Below, in pieces: positions 9,676 to 18,319 of a stretch of DNA of 64,000 nt. Location: NCBI RefSeq assembly GCF_018613065.1, contig NZ_JAGGQW010000021.1, positions 1 to 64,000 of the forward strand, given 5' to 3'. Position numbers and translations under genes: made by a program. A model generated the notes under the pieces. It was not told the DNA's origin and ran no database searches. It saw only the letters and a program-made list of their open reading frames with translations. This stretch comes from Bacillus sp. ISL-7 (lineage in GTDB: Bacteria; Bacillota; Bacilli; Bacillales_B; DSM-18226). Numbering within the stretch: position 1 is the first letter of the stretch; each line of letters opens with the position of its first letter.

Positions 9676-10800
9676 ATGACAACAGACAAAAAAGATGTTA
9701 TCCGTAAAAAAATGCTTGAACATCAAAAAGAAGCAAAAGTTGTCAGAAAAATTGTTTTGATTATTTCGATTTTTTTGCTATTATTAATAGTCTTAATTAG
9801 TGGTGGAGGATATTTGTACATAGAATCAGCACTTAATCCTGTTGACGCAGGTAGTAAGAAACTGAAAACAGTGGATATTCCAATTGGCTCATCAGTCACA
9901 GGTATCGGCGAAAAGTTAGAATCAAGTGGGATCATAAAAAGTGCAAAAGTATTTAAATATTATGTAAAGCTTAAGAATGAAGGCGGGTTTATGGCAGGGG
10001 AGTATCAACTAAGTCCTTCCATGGATGTCCCCGAAATCGTTAGCCGTCTAAAAACCGGTAAGGTACTGGCTAAGGCTAGTTTCAAAATTACCATTCCTGA
10101 AGGAAAACAACTGAAAGAAATTGCGGCCATGATGGCGAAAGCAACAAAACAGAAGGAAGATGTTGTTTTTAATAAATTAAATGACAAAGAATTTATTAAA
10201 ACGCTAATGGCCAAATATCCGGATATTTTAACCGAGGAAATCTTAAATTCTTCAGTAAAATATCCACTGGAAGGTTATTTATACCCGGCGACCTATCCGT
10301 TCTACAAACATAATCCCACTGTTGAAGAAATGGTCACTGCTATGCTTGATAAAACCCGGACGATTGTATCTGCCTATTCAGAGCAAAGTAAGAAAAAAAA
10401 GCTATCTGTTCATCAACTATTAACCATGGCCTCATTGGTTGAAGAGGAAGCGACCGAAAAAGCGGACCGTAAAACGATTGCGAGTGTTTTTTATAATCGG
10501 ATCGAAAAGGGTATGATGCTGCAAACCGATCCAACCGTTCTCTATGCTCAAGGGAAACACAAGGAAAGGGTGTTATATGAAGATCTTGAAGTGGATTCAC
10601 CATATAACACATACCAAAATACGGGTCTGCCTCCAGGTCCAATTGCCAATGCCGGAAAATCTTCGATTGAAGCGTCACTTGAGCCTGAGAAGACTGACTA
10701 TTATTATTTCTTGGCAACGGCAGATGGTGATGTTATTTTTACTAAAACACTGGAAGAGCATAATAAGGAAAAAGCAAAGCATATTACAAGTAAAAATTAA
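9676..10800 (+). CDS. mltG: endolytic murein transglycosylase MltG (YrrL)
   Basis: 374 residues: short cytoplasmic N-terminus, one membrane helix at about 24-50, a LysM-like subdomain, then the YceG catalytic domain with the Glu-containing motif MASLVEEEA near 249-257 and the later NTGLPPGPIANAG. MltG cuts nascent glycan strands outside the membrane and sets where peptidoglycan chains end. Length is normal. The ATG follows GGAAGGGGGA. A terminator follows, so it is separate from the trmR operon. Confidence 0.95.
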   Translation: MTTDKKDVIRKKMLEHQKEAKVVRKIVLIISIFLLLLIVLISGGGYLYIESALNPVDAGSKKLKTVDIPIGSSVTGIGEKLESSGIIKSAKVFKYYVKLKNEGGFMAGEYQLSPSMDVPEIVSRLKTGKVLAKASFKITIPEGKQLKEIAAMMAKATKQKEDVVFNKLNDKEFIKTLMAKYPDILTEEILNSSVKYPLEGYLYPATYPFYKHNPTVEEMVTAMLDKTRTIVSAYSEQSKKKKLSVHQLLTMASLVEEEATEKADRKTIASVFYNRIEKGMMLQTDPTVLYAQGKHKERVLYEDLEVDSPYNTYQNTGLPPGPIANAGKSSIEASLEPEKTDYYYFLATADGDVIFTKTLEEHNKEKAKHITSKN

Positions 10801-10807
10801 TTGCATT

Positions 10808-10841
10808 ACGGAGGAAATGTTATATCATTCCTCCGTTTTTC
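10808..10841 (+). terminator. terminator of mltG
   Basis: Perfect 9-bp stem ACGGAGGAA / TTCCTCCGT with an 11-base loop, then TTTTT. Confidence 0.9.
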
Positions 10842-10843
10842 TA

Positions 10844-10873
10844 TTGAAATATTATACTGATCTATGTTAAAAT
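10844..10873 (+). promoter_or_regulatory. probable sigma-A promoter of the structured RNA / trmR operon
   Basis: TTGAAA at 10844-10849 and TAAAAT at 10868-10873 with an 18-base spacer. Transcription would start near 10880, just before the hairpin at 10900-10997. Confidence 0.6.
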
Positions 10874-10879
10874 AGTTCA

Positions 10880-11003
10880 AGTGTTTTAATAAATGATCCA
10901 TAGCGTAACTCACAGTAAGGTAACCTGGCCATAGCTGCCTGGAACGCATTATGTCGGAATTCTACCCGTTAATGCTGAAGATTACTGTGAACGCTATTTT
11001 TTC
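10880..11003 (+). ncRNA. candidate structured leader or small RNA upstream of trmR
   Basis: The outer stem is formed by ATAGCGT (10900-10906) with ACGCTAT (10991-10997), and after a 3-base bulge by TCACAGTA (10910-10917) with TACTGTGA (10983-10990): 15 pairs. An inner hairpin pairs GCATTA (10946-10951) with TAATGC (10970-10975). GGTA at 10919-10922 could pair with TACC at 10963-10966 as a pseudoknot. Six T residues follow the outer stem, so the whole fold can act as a terminator. I could not match it to a known riboswitch class by its conserved motifs. It may be a cis-acting leader or a free small RNA of about 120 nt. Confidence 0.55.
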
Positions 11004-11102
11004 ATGTCTAAATAGTTTTATCTATAGAGATAATAAAAGTATTTGACTTAGAGAATTGCTAGCCTAAGCGCAATTCTTATTAGGGATAGAGGTGAGGGCA
11101 GC

Positions 11103-11753
11103 TTGTTAAATGAGAAGCTGCATTCTTATATTGAAGGTCTTATTTCTGAACGAAATCTATTGTTTACAGAAATGGAAAACTATGCGAGTGTTCATAATGT
11201 TCCTATTATGGAACTGTCAGGTATAGAAACGATGCTGCAATTATTACGAATTCACGATTCAAAGAAAATACTTGAGGTGGGAACAGCGATAGGTTATTCT
11301 GCTTTACGAATGGCAGAGGCGCTCCCAAATGCCCAAATTGTTACAATCGAGCGCGATGTGGACCGTATACACATGGCTGAACAGTTTATCAGTCGTTCGG
11401 AACGTAGTCATCAAATCACTATAATCAATGGTGATGCACTAGAGGTTGAGGATGCCGTAAGTGGACATGCCTCTTTTGACGCGATTTTTATTGATGCAGC
11501 GAAAGGTCAATATAAAAAGTTTTTTGAAATCTATTCTAAATATCTAACGAATAATGGAATGATTATTACCGATAATGTTTTGTTTAAAGGCCTGGTTGCT
11601 GAACCTGTTATTGAAACAAAAAGAATACGTAATCTCGTCAAAAAGATTAATGAATTTAATCACTGGTTAATGAATCATCCGGATTTTGATTCTGTTATAT
11701 TACCCGTCGGGGACGGGGTTGCGATAAGCAAAAGGAGAGGTGATAGGATATGA
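11103..11753 (+). CDS. trmR: tRNA 5-hydroxyuridine methyltransferase TrmR (YrrM)
   Basis: 216 residues, a class I SAM-dependent O-methyltransferase: motif I ILEVGTAIGYSAL near 58-70 and the acidic metal-binding stretch FDAIFIDAAKGQY near 126-138. B. subtilis TrmR methylates 5-hydroxyuridine at tRNA position 34 to 5-methoxyuridine, and the next two genes make that hydroxyuridine. Start is TTG 11103, 5 bases after GAGGTGAG. The stop overlaps the trhP1 start (ATGA), so translation is likely coupled. Other members of the family methylate catechols, but the neighbours fix the role. Confidence 0.92.
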   Translation: MLNEKLHSYIEGLISERNLLFTEMENYASVHNVPIMELSGIETMLQLLRIHDSKKILEVGTAIGYSALRMAEALPNAQIVTIERDVDRIHMAEQFISRSERSHQITIINGDALEVEDAVSGHASFDAIFIDAAKGQYKKFFEIYSKYLTNNGMIITDNVLFKGLVAEPVIETKRIRNLVKKINEFNHWLMNHPDFDSVILPVGDGVAISKRRGDRI

Positions 11754-12679
11754 AAAAATCAGAATTACTGGTAACTCCTTTGACTGTCAATGATATCTTG
11801 CCACTATGTGAAGCTGGTGCAGACGCGTTTGTGGTCGGTGAACAACGGTATGGCTTACGACTTGCAGGGGAATTTAACCGAGAAGATGTCCAAAAGGCGA
11901 TCGAACTAGGCCACTCAAAAGGGAAAAAAGTATATGTGGCCATGAATGCGATTTTTCATAATGAAAAAATTGAAGAGCTCTGCGATTATATTCAATTTGT
12001 ATCAGCGGCAAAGGCTGATGCGATAATTTTTGGTGATCCGGCCGTTTTAATGACGGCAAGAGAAGTTGCCCCAGATATGAAACTGCACTGGAGCACCGAA
12101 ACAACAGGAACAAACTGGTACACTTGCAATTATTGGGGTAGAAAAGGTACGAAACGGGCAGTGTTAGCACGAGAAATTAATATGGATGCGATCGTTGAAA
12201 TGAAAGAAAATGCGGAAGTGGAAATCGAAGTACAGGTTCACGGCATGAGCTGTATGTTCCAATCCAAACGTTCGCTGCTAGGAAATTATTATGAGTATCA
12301 AGGAAAAGTAATGGAAATTGAAAATCGAAATATGCAAGAAAACATGTTTTTACATGATAAGGAACGAGAAAATAAATATCCAATCTTTGAAGACGAAAAC
12401 GGTACACATATAATGAGTCCAAATGATATGTGTATCATTGATGAACTTCAAGAGATGCTTGAAGCGGGTGTCGACTCGTTTAAAATCGACGGAATCCTAA
12501 AAAGCTCTGAATATATTCTTGCAGTAACAAAGGCTTACCGTGAAGCAATTGATTTGTTTAGCGAAGATCCGGATGCTTATGAAGATAAAAAGGACGAGTT
12601 GTTAGCGGCAATTGAAGAAATTCAGCCGGCCAATCGTTCATTAGATACAGGATTTTATTTCAAAGAGACGGTTTATTAA
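11750..12679 (+). CDS. trhP1: tRNA 5-hydroxyuridine synthase subunit TrhP1 (YrrN), peptidase U32 family
   Basis: 309 residues of the U32 family with the GADAFVVGEQRYGLR and HGMSCMFQSKRSL signatures. The cysteine cluster found in TrhP2 is missing here (only one Cys near residue 168), as expected for the P1 subunit. In B. subtilis TrhP1 and TrhP2 together introduce the oxygen of ho5U34 in a prephenate-dependent reaction. The peptidase label is historical for this clade. It overlaps trmR by 4 bases and is 14 bases from trhP2. Confidence 0.9.
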   Translation: MKKSELLVTPLTVNDILPLCEAGADAFVVGEQRYGLRLAGEFNREDVQKAIELGHSKGKKVYVAMNAIFHNEKIEELCDYIQFVSAAKADAIIFGDPAVLMTAREVAPDMKLHWSTETTGTNWYTCNYWGRKGTKRAVLAREINMDAIVEMKENAEVEIEVQVHGMSCMFQSKRSLLGNYYEYQGKVMEIENRNMQENMFLHDKERENKYPIFEDENGTHIMSPNDMCIIDELQEMLEAGVDSFKIDGILKSSEYILAVTKAYREAIDLFSEDPDAYEDKKDELLAAIEEIQPANRSLDTGFYFKETVY

Positions 12680-12693
12680 GGAGGGGTTCAGCT

Positions 12694-13965
12694 GTGAATA
12701 CAGTTAAAGATAAGATTTCTGAAATTATCGACGGAAAACGTGTCATTGTAAAGAAGCCGGAACTCCTTGCTCCAGCAGGTAATCTTGAAAAATTAAAAAT
12801 TGCTGTACATTATGGTGCAGATGCCGTATTTATCGGTGGCCAAGAATATGGACTTCGTTCAAATGCCGATAACTTTACCTTCGAAGAAATGAAGGAAGGC
12901 GTGGAGTTTGCGAGAGAATACGGAGCAAGAATTTACGTGACCACCAACATTTTCGCTCATAATGAAAATTTGGACGGTTTAGATGAATATATACTTGGGT
13001 TGAAGGAAACTGGGATTGCGGGAATAATTGTCGCTGACCCGTTAATTATTGAAACTTGCCGCCGTCTTGCTCCGGAAATTGAAATCCATATAAGCACACA
13101 GCAATCACTCTCCAACTGGAAAGCTGCCCAGTTTTGGAAAGAGGCAGGGGCAGAACGTGTTGTCTTGGCACGGGAAGTAAGTGCAGAAGAAATTAGAGAA
13201 ATGAAAGAAAAGGTCGATGTTGAGATTGAAACCTTTATTCATGGGGCGATGTGTATTGCCTATTCTGGACGTTGTACATTGAGCAACCATATGACTGCAA
13301 GGGATTCGAACCGCGGTGGCTGCTGTCAATCATGCCGCTGGGATTATGACCTTTACAAGTTAGAAGGCAGCAACCAGGAAGTTGCCCTTTATGAAGAAGG
13401 TGACGCACCGTTTGCAATGAGCCCGAAGGATCTTAATCTAATTCAAGCCATTCCACAAATGATCGAACTAGGTATCGATAGTTTGAAAATCGAAGGCCGA
13501 ATGAAATCGATTCATTATATCGCAACAGTTGTCAGTGTTTATCGTAAAGTGATCGATGCCTTTTGCGCGGATCCTGAGAATTTTGTCATTCAGAAAGACT
13601 GGCTAATGGAACTCGACAAATGTGCAAACCGAGAAACGGCTCCTGCATTTTTTGAAGGTGTGCCAGGGTATAAAGAGCAAATGTTTGGTAATCATAGCAA
13701 GAAGACAAATTTTGAATTTGTAGGCCTTGTACTGGATTATGACGAAGAAACAAAAATGGTTACACTTCAACAACGTAATCATTTTAAACCAGGGGAAGAA
13801 GTAGAGTTTTTCGGACCTGAAATTCAAAACTTTACCCATGTCATTGATAAAATCTGGGATGAAAAAGGTATTGAATTGGACGCAGCAAGACATCCACTTC
13901 AAATTGTACAATTTAAAGTGGACAAACCGGTCTACCCTAACAACATGATGCGAAAGGAGAACTAG
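12694..13965 (+). CDS. trhP2: tRNA 5-hydroxyuridine synthase subunit TrhP2 (YrrO), peptidase U32 family
   Basis: 423 residues. It has the U32 core ([13 protein letters not shown] near residue 24, [14 protein letters not shown] near 182-195) and conserved cysteines at MCIAYSGRC and GGCCQSCRW near 208-216, which likely hold an iron-sulfur cluster. The C-terminal part, about 330-423, is a beta-rich RNA-binding-like domain. It works with TrhP1 in hydroxylating U34 of tRNA. Start GTG 12694, behind AAGGAGGGG. It is followed by udk after one base. Confidence 0.92.
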   Translation: MNTVKDKISEIIDGKRVIVKKPELLAPAGNLEKLKIAVHYGADAVFIGGQEYGLRSNADNFTFEEMKEGVEFAREYGARIYVTTNIFAHNENLDGLDEYILGLKETGIAGIIVADPLIIETCRRLAPEIEIHISTQQSLSNWKAAQFWKEAGAERVVLAREVSAEEIREMKEKVDVEIETFIHGAMCIAYSGRCTLSNHMTARDSNRGGCCQSCRWDYDLYKLEGSNQEVALYEEGDAPFAMSPKDLNLIQAIPQMIELGIDSLKIEGRMKSIHYIATVVSVYRKVIDAFCADPENFVIQKDWLMELDKCANRETAPAFFEGVPGYKEQMFGNHSKKTNFEFVGLVLDYDEETKMVTLQQRNHFKPGEEVEFFGPEIQNFTHVIDKIWDEKGIELDAARHPLQIVQFKVDKPVYPNNMMRKEN

Positions 13966-13966
13966 C

Positions 13967-14602
13967 ATGATGCGCAAACCCGTTGTTATTGGTGTAACCG
14001 GCGGCTCCGGCTCCGGAAAAACCAGTGTAACAAAAGCAATTTATGAAAGTTTGAAAGATCATTCCATTTTGGTGCTAGAACAGGATTATTATTATAAGGA
14101 CCAGAGTGATTTACCATTTGAAGCACGTTTAAAAACAAATTACGATCATCCACTTGCCTTTGATAACGACTTATTGATCGAACATATCGAAAAGCTTTTA
14201 CGCTATGAGACGATTCAAAAACCGGTTTATGATTATTCAATTCACACCCGTTCTGACAAAGTGATTCCAGTTCAACCCCAAGATGTTATTATTTTAGAGG
14301 GAATCTTAGTACTTGAGGACGAGCGGCTACGGAATTTAATGGACATCAAGTTGTACGTTGATACAGATGCTGATTTAAGAATAATCCGCCGTTTGACTCG
14401 TGATATTAGAGATCGCGGTCGGACATTTGATTCTGTCATTGACCAATACTTAAATGTTGTTCGTCCGATGCATAACCAATTTATTGAGCCTACGAAACGA
14501 TATGCAGATATTATTATCCCTGAAGGCGGCCATAACCATGTGGCGATTGATTTAATGGTCACAAAAATTCAAACAATTCTTGAACAAAAGTCAATTTTAT
14601 GA
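13967..14602 (+). CDS. udk: uridine kinase
   Basis: 211 residues, P-loop nucleoside kinase. Walker [10 protein letters not shown] at about 11-19, YDHPLAFD near 60-67, and [13 protein letters not shown] near 145-157. It phosphorylates uridine and cytidine to UMP/CMP in pyrimidine salvage. The tandem ATGATG start follows AAAGGAGAA within the end of trhP2, with one base between the genes, so it belongs to the trmR operon. Full family length. Confidence 0.96.
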   Translation: MMRKPVVIGVTGGSGSGKTSVTKAIYESLKDHSILVLEQDYYYKDQSDLPFEARLKTNYDHPLAFDNDLLIEHIEKLLRYETIQKPVYDYSIHTRSDKVIPVQPQDVIILEGILVLEDERLRNLMDIKLYVDTDADLRIIRRLTRDIRDRGRTFDSVIDQYLNVVRPMHNQFIEPTKRYADIIIPEGGHNHVAIDLMVTKIQTILEQKSIL

Positions 14603-14644
14603 AACAATAGCAAAAGAAAAGTCTAATTAGATGAGAAAGAGAAA

Positions 14645-14765
14645 TGTCCAGCTCCAGCGCCTAGCCCCTCGAGGTCATAAGCCAATCCGTCATGAAGGTT
14701 AAAAATCAACCTTCCTGCCGGCTCGACTTATGCTTGTCGGGGCTGATCAAGGCGCTTGCGCTTTT
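14645..14765. repeat. dispersed palindromic repeat (GCTCCAGCGCCTAGCCCC ... GGCGCTTGCGCTTTT type)
   Basis: About 120 bases between udk and greA. The outer arms AGCGCCTAGCCCC and GGGGCTGATCAAGGCGCT are imperfectly complementary, and an inner hairpin pairs AAGGTT (14695-14700) with AACCTT (14708-14713). I recall elements with this GCTCCAGCGCCTAG start and GGCGCTTGCGCTTTT end as abundant in Bacillaceae genomes such as Neobacillus and Priestia. It carries no credible gene. It could end the udk transcript, given the T run at the end. Confidence 0.65.
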
Positions 14766-14772
14766 CGTCGTT

Positions 14773-14798
14773 GCGCGCCCTTTTATTAAAGGACGCGC
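14773..14798. repeat. GC-rich hairpin between udk and greA
   Basis: GCGCG-C-CCTTT pairs with AAAGG-A-CGCGC around a 4-base loop, with one internal mismatch. It abuts the dispersed repeat and may be part of it. Confidence 0.5.
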
Positions 14799-14806
14799 TA
14801 CTATCT

Positions 14807-14826
14807 ATTATGCCGGTTGGCATAAT
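14807..14826. promoter_or_regulatory. operator-like palindrome upstream of greA
   Basis: ATTATGCC-GGTT-GGCATAAT is a perfect 8-bp inverted repeat about 50 bases before the greA start. It could be an operator or a small hairpin; no known regulator site is recognised. Confidence 0.4.
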
Positions 14827-14875
14827 ATTACATATTTTACATACACAATCTTAATGACTAGAAGGAGTGAGGGTT

Positions 14876-15352
14876 TTGGCAACAGAAAAAGTATTTCCAA
14901 TGACACAAGCAGGTAAAGAAAAACTTGTCCAAGAACTTGAATACTTAAAATCAGTGAAACGTAAAGAAGTGGTTGAAAGAATTAAAATCGCGAGAAGTTT
15001 CGGGGATTTATCTGAAAACTCTGAGTATGATTCTGCGAAAGAAGAACAGGCTTTTGTTGAAGGGCGTATAACAACTTTAGAAAATATGGTTCGCAATGCG
15101 AAGATTATTGCAGAGGCCGCTATGGCGAGTGACTCTGTAACATTAGGAAGTTCCGTTACATTTGTTGAGCTCCCAGATGGGGATGAAGAAACGTATTCCA
15201 TTGTTGGAAGCGCTGAAGCTGATCCATTTGAAGGGAAGATATCAAACGATTCACCAATCGCCAAAAGCCTTTTAGGTAAAAAAGTAGGCGACCAAGTTTC
15301 GGTTCAAACTCCCGGCGGTGAAATGAGCGTCCGTATCGTCAGCATTAAATAA
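14876..15352 (+). CDS. greA: transcription elongation factor GreA
   Basis: 158 residues: an N-terminal coiled coil (with the [21 protein letters not shown] tip region near 43-57) and a C-terminal FKBP-like domain ([19 protein letters not shown]). GreA stimulates cleavage of backtracked RNA by polymerase. I chose TTG 14876 ([13 protein letters not shown]) as it aligns with known GreA starts and follows GGAGTGA; the in-frame GTG 14867 lies inside that site. It is separated from udk by about 270 bases of repeats. Confidence 0.96.
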   Translation: MATEKVFPMTQAGKEKLVQELEYLKSVKRKEVVERIKIARSFGDLSENSEYDSAKEEQAFVEGRITTLENMVRNAKIIAEAAMASDSVTLGSSVTFVELPDGDEETYSIVGSAEADPFEGKISNDSPIAKSLLGKKVGDQVSVQTPGGEMSVRIVSIK

Positions 15353-15397
15353 TCGAAATTATAACTATTCTTTTGAATATTGTTTGAAATAAGAAAA

Positions 15398-15428
15398 CCT
15401 CGTCAAAACTTTTGACGAGGTGTTTTTT
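15398..15428 (+). terminator. greA terminator overlapping the pbpI ribosome binding site
   Basis: CCTCGTCAA (15398-15406) pairs with TTGACGAGG (15412-15420), then TGTTTTTT runs into the ATG of the next gene at 15429. The 3' arm contributes GAGG of GAGGTG, the only plausible Shine-Dalgarno for pbpI. Confidence 0.8.
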
Positions 15429-17189
15429 ATGTGGCGAAGACGAGCCATTGGGTGGCTTATTATTTCTATTACAGGTTTGTTGTTACTTTTAGTACGTTTA
15501 ATGCAAATTCAGTTAATTGAGACAGAAACCTTTTCTAAACATAACGTAAATTTACTCGAAGAAAGTGTCAAACAAAGAACTCAAGAACTGGTAATTGATA
15601 ATGGCAGAGGTAACTTTCTTGACCGAAATGGTGCAATGCTCACACATAAAAAGGTGGCAGTTCTCGTCCTTTTTCCCTTTTTAAAAAAAATGGATTGGGA
15701 GGCCGACAAGGTTTCAAGTATTTCTGGAATACCAATAACTGTCCTTAAGATGGCTGTGGAAGGGGCAAAAAAGCCTTTTGCCTATGGTGACCCTGAACCA
15801 TATGAACTTACTAGTTCACAAATGGAAAGAATCAATAGCTTAAAAATACCTGGTGTATTTGCGATAGAAAAAAAGTTTGAACGTGCCCATGTACCAGCGG
15901 AACAGTTGCTTGGGATGACAGGTGAAAATTCTAAAGAGTTAAAGAAGCGATATCCGAGTAAGGAATTGTCGGAGAAAACCTTAATTGGCGTGTCAGGGCT
16001 GGAAGAAAGTTTTGATGAATTCCTGCTCCCTGAAGGTAAATCAAAGCTGGTTTATCATGTAGACGGCGGTGGTGCACCGCTTTTTGGAATTAATGTAAGA
16101 TATGTGGATCCGGCAAATCCGTTTTATCCTGTCAATATTCGGACAACCCTGGATAGGACACTTCAGCAAACAGCGGAGAATTTAGTTGACCACTATCAGA
16201 TAAAAAAAGGGGGCTTGGTTCTCTTTAATATTCAGGATAATAGCGTGTTGTCACTTGTTTCGCGGCCAACGATTAATAAAAATGACCCCTACAATGGTGC
16301 TGGAATGACAAATATGATGTTGAAACAACAGATAATGGGCTCAGTTTTCAAAACGGTTGTAGCGGCTGCGGCCATAGACCATAATCTTGATGACCCGAAG
16401 CGTCTATTTGATTGCAGTAAGAAAATCAATGGTAAACCAGAGTTAAAATACAATTATGGAATGTTGGATTTCACGAATAGCTTTGCAAGGAGTTGTAATC
16501 GTACCTTTGGAGAGCTAGCTAGTGAATTACAAAAAATGAATCCCAACCTTTTAGAAGATTATGCAGAAAAATTGTCGCTTACCGGTTCGGTTGGCTGGCA
16601 GGGGGATATCTATCATACGAATGATTTTAAACAGCTCGCGGATGAGGACAAAGGAAGAGTGTTTCTTTCTGAGGACGCAAGGAAGGACGCTAATTTCGCC
16701 GCGATGTCCGGGATTGGACAACATGAAGTACGGGCTACCCCTTTAGCCGTCGCTAATATGATGGCGACGATCGCAAGGGGTGGTGAAAAAGAGATGGTTA
16801 GGGCCGTATCAAAAATTGAATACAAAAACGGTACGACAATGGTCAATTTTCCGGAGCAAAGCTTAAAGGGAGATACCATTTCTCCCTATACCGCGATGAA
16901 GCTGCAAAAGTTATTGCGGGAAGTTGTCTTGAACCCGAACGGCACAGGAAGATGGTTTAAGGACTTGCCTTATGAGGTAGCAGGAAAATCAGGCACAGCG
17001 GAAACAGGAAAATATGAAGCAGGCAGGCAGTTGCATAATAAATGGTTCGCTGGTTATTTTCCTTACGAGAATCCCAAATATGTACTTGTGGCAGTGAATT
17101 TGGATGTACTAGATTCAGAGGGCGGGGTAAATTTGTTGTTTGCTGATATGGTTAAAATGCTGTATGAAAAAGATAATGGGATGCAATAG
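15429..17189 (+). CDS. pbpI: class B penicillin-binding protein, PbpI (YrrR) type
   Basis: 586 residues: one N-terminal membrane helix (about 6-28), a PBP dimerisation domain, and a transpeptidase domain with SVFK at 305-308, SCN at 355-357 and KSGT at 520-523. It crosslinks peptidoglycan on the outer face of the membrane. The B. subtilis gene at this place is reported as sporulation-linked, so a spore wall role is an inference. Start ATG 15429; its ribosome binding site lies within the greA terminator, which suggests that readthrough transcripts are poorly translated. Confidence 0.88.
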   Translation: MWRRRAIGWLIISITGLLLLLVRLMQIQLIETETFSKHNVNLLEESVKQRTQELVIDNGRGNFLDRNGAMLTHKKVAVLVLFPFLKKMDWEADKVSSISGIPITVLKMAVEGAKKPFAYGDPEPYELTSSQMERINSLKIPGVFAIEKKFERAHVPAEQLLGMTGENSKELKKRYPSKELSEKTLIGVSGLEESFDEFLLPEGKSKLVYHVDGGGAPLFGINVRYVDPANPFYPVNIRTTLDRTLQQTAENLVDHYQIKKGGLVLFNIQDNSVLSLVSRPTINKNDPYNGAGMTNMMLKQQIMGSVFKTVVAAAAIDHNLDDPKRLFDCSKKINGKPELKYNYGMLDFTNSFARSCNRTFGELASELQKMNPNLLEDYAEKLSLTGSVGWQGDIYHTNDFKQLADEDKGRVFLSEDARKDANFAAMSGIGQHEVRATPLAVANMMATIARGGEKEMVRAVSKIEYKNGTTMVNFPEQSLKGDTISPYTAMKLQKLLREVVLNPNGTGRWFKDLPYEVAGKSGTAETGKYEAGRQLHNKWFAGYFPYENPKYVLVAVNLDVLDSEGGVNLLFADMVKMLYEKDNGMQ

Positions 17190-17203
17190 GTAATGGTTTT
17201 TCC

Positions 17204-17232
17204 TTCAAGTTCTCATAAAATCATGTTAGAAT
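17204..17232 (+). promoter_or_regulatory. possible promoter of yrrS
   Basis: TTCAAG at 17204-17209 and TAGAAT at 17227-17232 with a 17-base spacer. The -35 element is weak. A small imperfect hairpin (GCTCCTT / AAGG-GGAGC) lies at 17255-17275. Confidence 0.4.
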
Positions 17233-17305
17233 ATTGAGAGTCTATAAATGTCTGGCTCCTTGTACCAAGGGGAGCTTCCGTATTTTATTTTAGGAGGGAA
17301 TTAAT

Positions 17306-18004
17306 TTGACTAATAATTTGAATTCTAATTCGCGTTCAGGTTACCGCTCAAAAAGAAAAAAGACCAATATCGTCTTAAATAGTTTAATCATCGTTGTGCT
17401 CTTACTAATTATTTTTGTCGCATATAATATCTTTGCTACTGGAAATGACAATGCATCACCAAAAAAGGAAAGTACAAAAACAGAGCAAAAGGAAAATAAA
17501 GATGAACAAAAAGAGTCTAAAACTGTCACTACAAATAACGATGACAGTGTAACTGATCCTTCTGCCGAAGAAGAAGAACTAAGTGAAGATGCGGCGACAT
17601 CAGAGGATTCTTCCACATCTGAGGAAACTTCGACACCAGAGAAAGCAGATGAATCACAGGCTGTCGTGACAGAGGGAGACGGCAATTCGAATGTGATAAA
17701 AGCAACTGAAAATCCTGCTTGGCAGCCTGTTGGTACATCGCAATCAGGTGAGCATACTCCAGTTTATGACGAGTCTTCGGCTGACTGGCAAGAAATGTTG
17801 AATGCCATTTCTTATGCAACTGGTTTAGACAAAGGTAATATGACCGTTTATTGGCTGGGAAGAGATAGGTCTACCACAAATGGCTCATTTGGAACCGTCG
17901 CTTCAAAAGATAAACAGCAAAAGTTTAATGTATATCTCCAATGGGTTGATGGTCAAGGTTGGAAACCTACCAAGGTGGAAGAACTGGCTGAATTAAATCA
18001 GTAA
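17306..18004 (+). CDS. yrrS: DUF1510 family membrane protein YrrS
   Basis: 232 residues. A basic N-terminus (RSGYRSKRKKT) and one membrane helix at about 26-46 are followed by a low-complexity Lys/Glu/Ser/Thr linker (about 50-120), then the conserved DUF1510 domain (NPAWQPVGTSQSGEHTPVYDES onward) outside the membrane. The function is unknown; it follows pbpI here as in B. subtilis, which suggests a cell-wall or spore role. Start TTG 17306, after AGGAGGGAA. A terminator follows. Confidence 0.88.
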   Translation: MTNNLNSNSRSGYRSKRKKTNIVLNSLIIVVLLLIIFVAYNIFATGNDNASPKKESTKTEQKENKDEQKESKTVTTNNDDSVTDPSAEEEELSEDAATSEDSSTSEETSTPEKADESQAVVTEGDGNSNVIKATENPAWQPVGTSQSGEHTPVYDESSADWQEMLNAISYATGLDKGNMTVYWLGRDRSTTNGSFGTVASKDKQQKFNVYLQWVDGQGWKPTKVEELAELNQ

Positions 18005-18013
18005 TCGATATTG

Positions 18014-18045
18014 AAAAAACCTCTCGAAATCTCGAGAGGTTTTTT
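18014..18045 (+). terminator. terminator of yrrS
   Basis: ACCTCTCGA / TCGAGAGGT stem, 4-base loop, with A-rich and T-rich flanks that make it potentially bidirectional. Confidence 0.9.
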
Positions 18046-18319
18046 GCGCATTTTAGACATTTCGAGGCATTCTCACAACGAAAATATTGACGAATTTGCA
18101 AAATATGATAAGTTGGGAACAGGTTTTTCACGAACCCATAGTATACTCATAGGATTGATGTATTCAATTAGGAGTGAATAGGTAAGAAGGTGCAGCACAT
18201 TGTAGCATGCTCATTACAAAAGCGGTAGAATAGTGTTTGCGGATACAATGTATGGTTCCGAGGAAGATTATAAGCAGTAAATCTGATAATAATTATGAAT
18301 ACAAGAAAGAGGTCACAGT
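18046..18319. other. long intergenic leader before mtnN
   Basis: 274 bases without a gene. It contains TTGACG near 18088 and a TATACT hexamer near 18142, either of which could belong to a promoter, but I could not assemble a well-spaced pair. No SAM riboswitch, T-box or clear hairpin was found. In B. subtilis the yrrT methyltransferase gene precedes mtnN; it is absent here. Confidence 0.4.

Noticed and set aside
14692..14916. ORF across the udk-greA interval
   Set aside because: It runs through the dispersed palindromic repeat and into greA in another frame; no SD.
17341..17819. Minus-strand Ser/Val-rich ORFs over yrrS
   Set aside because: Antisense of the low-complexity Glu/Ser linker of yrrS.
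18046..18319. mtnN leader as a SAM riboswitch
   Set aside because: None of the conserved S-box motifs or a terminator hairpin could be found.
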